Shown: one piece after another, positions 31,525-38,448 of the stretch
How the letters are laid out: the number at the start of each line of letters is the position of its first letter
Position numbering within the stretch: the stretch's first letter is position 1
Program-made: the position numbers and the translations under genes
Notes under the pieces: generated by a model
What the model saw: the letters and a program-made list of their open reading frames with translations, nothing else
What the model was told of the DNA's origin: nothing
Database searches by the model: none
Assembly: GCA_001598975.1 (NCBI GenBank)
Contig: BBXU01001349.1
Span: 1-38,448, forward strand
Direction: 5' to 3'
DNA from: Parachlorella kessleri
Lineage: Eukaryota; Chlorophyta; Trebouxiophyceae; Chlorellales; Chlorellaceae
DNA length: 38,448 nt

Positions 31525-33019
31525 TCAGCCCTGGAGCTGTCCTGCAGTACCACGCCCCGCTACACCCTCGCTCCCTGCCTCATCACTGCTGCTCTTACCG
31601 GTGCTGGAAGGGACCCTGTTCCTGCTACTGCTGCTGCTGTTGTCGATAGCGGCGGGTACACTGCTGCTGTCATCCATGCCACCCTCAGCACTGCCATCCT
31701 TTTTCTTGGCTTTCCAGGGCACCTCCACATCCTCCACCTCCGGCAGCATGGGGCGCGGCTGCTGCAGCAGCTGGTCAGCGGTCATGGCGCGGGGCTTCAG
31801 GTCATCATAGACCTTCTGCAGCAATGCCACCTGCAGGGAACAGCAAGGCCATTTGGCCCCAGGCAAGCAAAATGACAGCCAGCCAGCCCCAGGCACCGAC
31901 CAAAGGTCCTCTGCAGTGGCGCCGCTGCACAATCATGGCTTTCGATGCAGGTGGCACTACCGGTGTAAAAAGCAAACTTTTCTAGTGGGCTTGCTGCAAA
32001 GCTGGCAACTGCGAGAGGTAAGTGCTGGTTCAACTGACACACAGACTTCCAGGTAAGCACTCACCTTGTATGATAGGAAGCCTGCTACAAGGCAGCCCTC
32101 CTCCACCAGCGACAGCGGCTGTTCCGGGAAGGCAGCATTGTATGCCGCCATGCCAGCCACCAGCCCCACAAGCACCAGCAGCCGCGGCTTGAGGGCATGT
32201 CTACAGTCCAAGGACAGGCGGCACCAATGTACGCCGGGGGGACAAAGTAATAATGTGACTCGAGTGTTCCGAGGAGACCAGGAAAGCATGGGAAACACAC
32301 CGTAGTGAGTCCCGCAAAAAGGACGCGAAGTACAGCCTGCCTGCCGGCCTGGCTGGCCTCCACTCACCTATAGCTAGCAAGCCACTTGGCAACTGACCGC
32401 ATCATCTCAGGCTTCACTGTCTCTGCCTCTCTTAGATAAACAGTGTCACCAGGCTGCAATGCGTCCACATCCTTGAACAGCAACAGCAGGTACCCATAGC
32501 TCGCCCCGGCACCGACAAGTTCACAGAATGCGGCCTGCATACAGCGAAGCAGTGTCTCATTGCCTCCACCAGCTGTTCTTCACATGTGCTAGGCTGCCCG
32601 CACCTCTCAAGAACTTCAAACAAGCAAGCACTTGCTCAACCGACGGTCGCGCAGGCAGTTGCCACATTAGTATGCACCTCGGCTGAAGCAGCCAGCAGCA
32701 GGTAGAGGGCAAAGAGCGTCCCAAATCGCCAAGTGCGCCTGAGCAGCAGGCCTTTTAGCTCCTGATACTCTGTCAGGCCCTGCTCCCTGGCCTCCTCTAG
32801 CTCCCGCTCAATGCGTTCTGCTGATTCAGCGCTAAGGTACTGGAACCCGTCCCTGGGGAAAGTTGCTCGGGGAAGCAAGACTGCCACAGTCCGCACCCAT
32901 GACGGGGGGTGGGCGAAGAACTGGGGCCGACGCTGACCGGACAGAGTACGAGACTGGAGCCTACACCAGCTGGTTCCTATGCTGCTCCAGTGGTGCGCAG
33001 TGCAGCTTGGCAGCGGCAT
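31525..33019 (-). CDS. CGL160: CGL160-like plastid membrane protein (ATP synthase I-like), 316 aa
   Basis: Exons: 33019-32678, 32534-32368, 32200-32065, 31830-31525. All phases agree (951 nt). The N-terminal 50 residues are Ser/Thr/Arg/Pro-rich with few acids, like a chloroplast transit peptide. Four membrane helices follow, at about residues 96-111 (FGTLFALYLLLAASAE), 118-134 (LVGAGASYGYLLLLF), 175-190 (RLLVLVGLVAGMAAYN) and 201-216 (EEGCLVAGFLSYKVAL). The segment KPRLLV..LV...N then P..L.LVE...LVGF-like..YK parallels CGL160, the green-lineage thylakoid protein that helps assemble CF1Fo ATP synthase and belongs to the AtpI/UncI group. Unlike plant CGL160 as I recall it, the region before the helices is short and an 85-residue Ser/Asp-rich tail follows helix 4. 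It may therefore be a relative rather than the strict ortholog. It shares a 228-bp divergent promoter with the gene starting at 33248. Confidence 0.68.
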
Positions 33020-33247
33020 GCTATGTTCAGCACGGGTGCATGCAGGTAAGACAGTCCTAGCTAGGTTTCAAAAGTGCATGGACTGACAAGCAGCCGCTGC
33101 AGATCCATTTCAGCAAGGTCCGTGAGCTTGCGATAACTTGACAGGCAGCGCATGAGGGCGCCAAAATAGAAAACTCTGAAAGGCTCTCCTCTGAGTCTCC
33201 ATCAATTGCTTGGCTATAAGACTCTAGGGACCGACCTTGTGGGAGCG
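33020..33247. promoter_or_regulatory. Compact bidirectional promoter
   Basis: Only 228 bases separate the start codon of the CGL160-like gene (-) from that of the coiled-coil gene at 33248 (+). A TATAAG at 33215-33220, about 28 bases before the plus-strand ATG, is a candidate TATA-like element, but it would imply a very short leader. No TATA-like element is obvious for the minus-strand gene. Confidence 0.5.
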
Positions 33248-35656
33248 ATGTCGACCTTCCGAGCTGAAATCACTTCAACAGCAAGGCGGCAGGTCTGTAA
33301 TTGTTCTGGGCGTCGCATTTTTTACATAGACCAGCTCGGTGCCTCAACTTCTCGACTGGCTGACTCGATGCAGGGCTCTGGCCTCAAGCATCCTGGGCCC
33401 CAGTTTGATATACCGCTACGTGCCCACCAGGAGCCTTGCCAACCCAGCCGACCGACAAGCAGCAGCTCTAATAGCACCCAAGGGAAGCAGCTGGAGCGCG
33501 TGGTATCGGTCCTGCTGCGCGAGTTGAGTGAGACCCGCAAGGAGAAGGCTGAAAAAGATGCCCAGCTGACGACCTACAAGGAGGAATACCTCAGCCTGCT
33601 GCGCTCAGGGCCGCCGGGGCGCAAAACAACTGCTACTAGCAAGGAAGTTGCGCAGCAAAAAGGCGCCCCAGCCTTCCGTCCTTCTGGTGTTGCTCCTGCC
33701 CCAAGGAAAGCATCATCCAGCCGACCGCCCAACGTTACGTCTGGAGAGATGCAGCGGAGGAATACTCAAGAACTGGATGCCACCCTTAAACAGCAGGCCG
33801 AAACGCTGGCGGGTTTGCAGCATGACAACACCGACTTACGCCAGCAGCTCAAGGAGTTGCAGGCGCAGCTGATGGTGGCCAGTGTTCCTGCCCAAACCAT
33901 ACAGCTGCAGCGCCCGGTCTCGCCAGGCATAACTACAGCCACAGTGAGGGTGTCTTCACCTGGGCGTGGCGGCAGAGATGAGTGCAACCTCACGATGGCT
34001 GTGTTTGAGGTAGGTGGTAAGCAAGTCTGACTGCATTTGCGCATGAACACACAGATGCAGTGGTGCTCTCAGACATGGTGAATGCTGTGCAGCCACCGGC
34101 CGTGGAAGCTGGGGAGCTGAAGCTGCAACTCAACAAGCTGCAACGTGAAAATCTCAAGCTGTCAAGCAAGCACAAAGCCGCAGAGTCCGAGCTGGCCAAC
34201 AGGTGCAGCCCTAGTTGGAGCAGGACTGTAGCATGAATGGCTCAAGTCATATCGATGCTACCTACTTTTCTGCCTGCGCTCCAGCATTGTCCTCGTATTG
34301 GACCCAGCTGTTGAGCCTTCCAAACATATCCAGCATAACTTTAGCACAAGTGTCGTGTATCTGCTCCAGGAGCATCACTGCCAAACGCTGGGAGGAGGCA
34401 TGTGAGGCCCAGGCTGTGCAGGTTGCGGCTCTGAAGGTGGAACTTGAGCAGGAACGGAGGTGGGCATGCACTGTAGCAGACCCATGGGTGTGATGTATTT
34501 ACATGCTTCGATCAGCTTCTTGCCTACAGGATCCTACAAGGGCCACATCAACGAGTAAGGGCACTTAGCTGACGTTGGCTGACCCTGCTGTGTGGTGGGT
34601 GGCGCGCAGGTGCCGTGCTCAGCTCGAACAGGTTGTAGCAAGGGCCGGAGATGAATGTGATGCCAGGGACGCTGATGTGTCGGCTCTGCTGGCGCAGCTG
34701 CGAAGCGCGGAGGGTGCCGCTGCTGCCGCTCAGGGCGAGGCAGCAGGCCTTCGCCTACAGCTGTCGCAGGTGGAAGGGCTGCTGGCGGCCAAGCAGCAGG
34801 AGGTTCAGCAGCTGAGGGAGCACATCAACAATACAGTGGCCCGGCTGCAAGCCTCGGAGCTGGTGAGGCATGAGGCAGAGAGTGAGAAGCACATCCTTGT
34901 GGCTACCAATGACCGGCTGCAGCAGGAGGCAGATGACGCCCAGCAGCAGGCTGAGGCCGAGTGCCTAGAGCTGCGGAGTGCAGTTGGTACGCTGCAGTCA
35001 CGGCTTGATGCTGAGGAGCAGCGGAGCACCATGCTGCAGGTGAACTGTTTGGAGTTTTGTAAACTCCCTTTGGGAACGAGGCCTGTTCACCAGCCTTGCG
35101 TGGCAGCGCCCGTGCTGTTGATCACTTCCTACATTGGTGTAGTGATCGGTGGCAGCTTATGCAAACGGTGGCAGGGAATATGACAGAGGGGAGATAGGGG
35201 TAACTGGACTGACAAGGGCTGGATGCAGCTTTTGCAACTTGGTAATGCCGCCATGCTTTGTTGCAGGCTCAGCTGACCCTGCTTGAGCAGCAGTCCCATG
35301 AGACCGAGCGGATGCTCCAGGAGCAGCTGAGGACAGTGCAAGAGGAGCGTAATGCATGCTTAGCAGCTGCTACGCGTGCTGATGCGCTGCTCATGAAGTT
35401 GGGCAGTCATGCTTTGGGTGTGGTAGGGAAGGGCGGTGAGATTAGCAGCGCATAACTTTCAGGAGGGCGGGTCCGTCTGGTACAATGAGCTTGTCATTGA
35501 AGGGATGTGTATGTCATAGCTTACTGGAGACCAGTGTCGAATGAACTAGTAAGTCAGCACCCTTTGTAGCCCCTGGCAGATGGGGTCGAGCTTGAAGGTG
35601 GCCAACTGACTGGTAGGAGCTTCTTAAAAGAGTTGACCCCCACAGTTACAGCTTGA
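33248..35656 (+). CDS. Coiled-coil protein of unknown function (about 550 aa)
   Basis: Exons: 33248-34016, 34055-34202, 34370-34459, 34610-35039, 35267-~35418, 35580-35656. The start is ATG of MSTFRAEI. The first 75 residues are basic and Ser-rich. Residues of about 80-110 form a short helix (ERVVSVLLRELSETRKEKAE). A Pro/Ser-rich linker follows (APAPRKASSSRPP), and from about residue 175 there is a long Gln/Glu/Ala/Leu coiled coil (for example QQLKELQAQL, LNKLQRENLKL, LQLSQVEGLLAAKQQEVQQL, TLLEQQSHETERML). There are no catalytic motifs, signal peptide or membrane helices. A structural, basal-body/flagellar or scaffold role would be typical but is not shown. The intron after exon 1 is only 38 nt. 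If the last intron is not spliced, the frame stops at TAA 35453-35455. The spliced version ends in GVELEGGQLTGRSFLKEL and reads more like protein. Confidence 0.7.
35165..35228 (+). repeat. Dispersed repeat copy inside an intron
   Basis: GGTGGCAGGGA, a GAGGGGAGATAGGGG stretch and CTGGACTGACAAGGGCTGGATGCAG match the copies at 5463-5538 and 24865-24934. It lies in the intron before exon 5 of the coiled-coil gene, so the element has spread into transcribed sequence. Confidence 0.7.
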
Positions 35657-36714
35657 ACCTCAGAGCTAGCCTGGGCTGGGTCCTGTCTATACAACTCAAT
35701 CCGTTTAGTGTGGTCATTACAGCTTGGTGCTCTTGCCCATCACTACAGAACTTGCGCACCAGAAGTACGTTGCGTTCCGTCTAAATTGCCCTTGCCAAGG
35801 TGGGCATCCTCTGGGTGCCCTTCCCTTATCCTCTCGGGTCCTGCCACTTGTTGGCAGATCAAGAGGTGAGGGACCAGCCGAGTTTTCTAGTGATCAGCTG
35901 CCCTTACGCCGTCTCCCGTAGAATCGCACGACAGACTCCGAACAAATGCCCGCCAAAATTGTCCCCGACTTCGAGCTAAACATCGGTTGCCGACTGTCAG
36001 ATCCTGAAACCTGTAACGATCTGTGTACGGGTTTGACGTTGGCTCGCCTGCATAAGAGTCGCCTGGTCTTGGACGGGGTGAGCCGTGTGGGTGCAGGGCC
36101 CAGCGCAAGCACAGCCCGAGGTATTAGGCAGGACGCTTGGTGTGGCTCGAACTCTTCTCTGACCCGGAGGACGCCTGCCAGTCCAAAAGGTTACCACGCC
36201 CATGCAACACGGATTCGAGAGGTAGTGCCGAGGAGCTGAGCGATCGTGAGCGAAGGAGTGTGCAGGCAGCCCCTGTTAGGTGCGCAAGAGCAAATTTTTT
36301 CTTGCGAGAGGTCGAGCGAGGTTGCCGGCATCTGCTACATGATCGCTGCGCTGGTTCCTGGTCGTCTTTCCTTCGTCAAGGGGAGCTGTCGTGCGTCTTT
36401 GCTTTGGCTTCAAGAGCAACAGACCGTCGTGTGTCTTGGTGGGTCGGTGCTAGGCCTTACCAGCCTCGCCTACCGTCTCCACCCGTCCCGTCAGCCACCA
36501 AGGACACTTAAGGAGCCTATGATTGCTATGGAACCTTCTGGTACCACGTGGTCACTTGTGGTTGTTCATAGGAGGACTTAGGGTACCTCAGGAGTGTCCT
36601 CGTGCGAACGCTGGCTCAAGGGCGCTGGGCCCAGCCGCAGTGTGCAAACTGCCGCTCTGGCTTAGCTTTCTGCAGGTCAAGCTGCCTAGGATGCTCCAGC
36701 GCTGCTAAGCAAGG
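35657..36714. other. Intergenic region between two plus-strand genes
   Basis: The left part is the 3' flank of the coiled-coil gene. The only exact TGTAA is at 36012-36016, about 356 bases past the stop. The right part is the promoter and 5' UTR of the gene at 36715. Open frames overlap in several phases and contain no recognisable domain. I see no RNA gene. Confidence 0.45.
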
Positions 36715-38303
36715 ATGTCGGAGCTTAGCACCAGGGTCCAGGAGCTCCTAGCCGCCCTTCAAGGCCGGTCGGGCACTAGCCCGCTACACACTGACGAAGG
36801 AGCTTTTGCGGGCCCTGTGGAGGTCGAGCCTCAGCACGGGCACTGGGATGCTGCTCCCCACCGCAGCCCTGGTGCCGCGGCACACACTGGCCCAGACAGC
36901 TCGCAGTTCAGCGGGAAGGCTGCGCTGCTCAGCAAGCTGGCAGCGAGCCTGTCAGCGGCGGGTGGGCTGGGAAGGCGAGAGCCAGCAGCGCAGTTGGGGC
37001 ACGGTCAGGTAGGCAGGGTGTATCCAGGCTCACCCCTGGGTGTGGGTACGGCTGCCCCAGGCGGCTCGCCATTGGCAGCCGGGCGGCCTGTGAGCCGGGG
37101 CGCTGGCACGCCCGCCTGGGAGCAGCTGCAAGGGCTGTTGGCAATGGCAGCCCCTCAGCAGCCACAGCAGCAACACCAGCATCAGTATCAGCAGGCGCAG
37201 GCGCATCTGCCTCGCGCGGTGCAGGGAATGGGAGGCGATAGGTGAGTTGGCCAGGAGCTGTTCGCTGGCAGCTGGAGTACACTGCCTCCTTGCAAGCAAT
37301 ATGATGAGACGACTGGCACACAATGTTGAGCACCTTGGCACATGCCTGCATCATGATGCCGGGGGTAAGCTGTAAGCTGCGAAACTTAGGACCATGCTTG
37401 GACCGTTGCAGTGTGGCTCGGCTGCTGGATACTGCTCTGGATGAGCAGATGCTGCAGCCGCCTGAGTACCAGGACCAGGTGAGGGCATGTCATCTGCCAA
37501 CGAGGACATCGATGCCGGGCTGATGCAAGTGAACCAGCTCCGTTGCCGGTAGAGTCTGGCGGTAACACACCAAAGGAGTCTTAAAGTGGCAAGGGCTCCA
37601 GGGCAGCATTGCAAGCCAACCCACTGAGGCTGGGACTGCAGCGTCACAGGCTTCAGACCGCATGCAGGCATCAAACGTTTGGTGTCGTGTCGGTGACAGG
37701 GTTCTAGCATCACACAAGAGGAGCTTTCAGTGCTGAAGCGTCTCCTTCAGATGGCGCCGGCGGCGGCCGCACGCCCCGCCATGCAGCCCCAGCAAGCCCA
37801 GCCACAGCCGCCCATGCTCCCGCCGGACGTCATTGCAAAGGTTGGCAGCAGTGGCAATGCCATGCCGTTGCGCTCCCTGAGTTTGAGAGTAGTTGCAGTC
37901 GCTGCATGTCACTTGAGCGGTGTGGCCCACGACTCATGCATGACTGTTGGCTGCATGCCGCCTGCAAGCAGACCCGAGCCAGCCAGTCCCCCACTTTGCC
38001 GAACAATGTGCATGGGTGGGTCCTTGTCTGCAGCTTAAAGACTGGTTGGCGGAGTCGGGCTCTCCTTCAAGTACCTTGGGTGCTGGTGCGGCCGCCGCTG
38101 GCGGCGGGGGCGCTATGTTCCCCCCGGCAGAATTGCCCAGGCAGGCGGGGCCGCATGCTGCGTCTGCCATGGCCATCGCACCTGACGATCCCGCGGGTGG
38201 GAGCATCGCCGCGCTGCTGCTGGACTCAGGTGGGGGGAGGGAGGCAGTGCTTGCGCCAGCGGTGTGCGCTGTTGTGCCGCACGGGAGAATTGCAGCCTTC
38301 TGA
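36715..38303 (+). CDS. Unknown Gln/Ala/Gly-rich protein (334 aa)
   Basis: Exons: 36715-37241, 37412-37478, 37700-37840, 38034-38303. Phases agree and total 1005 nt. The ATG (MSELSTRVQELLAALQ) is preceded in frame by TAA, supporting the start. The N-terminus is a short amphipathic helix. The middle is Gly/Pro/Ser-rich with a Gln/His block (QQPQQQHQHQYQQAQAH). Exons 2 and 3 code for the most ordered-looking part (VARLLDTALDEQML and ITQEELSVLKRLLQMAP), two short helices that could be a dimerisation or partner-binding element. The C-terminal exon is Ala/Gly-rich. There are no catalytic motifs. TGTAA lies 17 bases past the TGA, which supports the end at 38303, although a GTGGGG donor within the last exon could lead to further exons outside the window. 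The family is unknown; nuclear or regulatory proteins often look like this. Confidence 0.6.
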
Positions 38304-38319
38304 CATAAGATCGATGCCA

Positions 38320-38324
38320 TGTAA
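38320..38324 (+). promoter_or_regulatory. Poly(A) signal TGTAA for the gene ending at 38303
   Basis: This TGTAA lies 17 bases after the stop codon. Confidence 0.5.
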
Positions 38325-38448
38325 GATCAGGATCCGGCAGGGTCAGCAATGTTGTGGACACACATGGTATAGGTGCCAGGTCACCTATATTCAAGGGCAT
38401 GGGAAGGCAGCTGCCTTGCGCTTGTGCATGAGCAGCCTCTGCATGGGG

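Noticed and set aside
1..38448. CRISPR array, prophage, insertion sequence, telomeric repeats or an organellar operon
   Set aside because: None seen. There are no regularly spaced identical repeats, no transposase-like exons, no (TTTAGGG)n and no operon-like ORF packing. The intron-rich structure indicates an interior nuclear region.

Overview
The window looks like nuclear DNA from a green alga, probably a core chlorophyte. Its genes are cut into many short exons by GT-AG introns. Coding exons are rich in Ala, Gln and CAG/GCN codons. Five of the nine gene models have the chlorophyte poly(A) signal TGTAA downstream of their stop. One gene matches a green-lineage plastid protein family. No bacterial, viral or organellar features were seen. 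All gene models were spliced by hand, using donor/acceptor sites and codon phase; none has transcript support.

Layout, left to right. (1) 295-475 (+): last exon of an unidentified gene entering from the left. (2) 1198-5236 (-): 13-exon divergent protein kinase of about 799 aa with a long unrecognised C-terminal region. (3) 6100-13492 (-): complete VPS35, the retromer core subunit, in 18 phase-consistent exons coding for 801 aa. (4) 14078-17065 (+): TAF12, a histone-fold TFIID subunit with a long Gln/Ala-rich N-terminus, divergent from VPS35. (5) 18137-23482 (-) and 25863-30373 (-): two tandem paralogs coding for long charged coiled-coil proteins that I cannot assign to a named family. (6) 31525-33019 (-): four-helix membrane protein related to CGL160, a plastid ATP synthase assembly factor. 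(7) 33248-35656 (+): coiled-coil protein of unknown function, divergent from the CGL160-like gene across 228 bp. (8) 36715-38303 (+): unknown low-complexity protein.

The most interesting part is the tandem pair. Eight internal exons have exactly the same length in both genes. A ninth exon of 157 nt is split into 69 + 88 nt by one extra intron in the 18-23 kb copy. Both genes begin with a GC-AG intron. Splicing that intron joins a short amphipathic segment resembling a dehydrin K-segment to a long heptad-rich rod, and the tails are His-rich in one copy and Thr/Ser-rich in the other. This could be an algal-specific stress or cytoskeletal protein family; that function is inference.

The spaces between genes carry a dispersed, degenerate repeat family with a core near TGGCAGGCAGTGCGAAC. 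Copies lie at 1-72, 5.2-5.7 kb, 24.2-24.9 kb and inside an intron at 35.2 kb. Several inferred introns are very short (38-49 nt). The neighbouring genes act in unrelated processes (endosomal sorting, transcription initiation, plastid ATP synthase assembly), as is usual for a nuclear locus.
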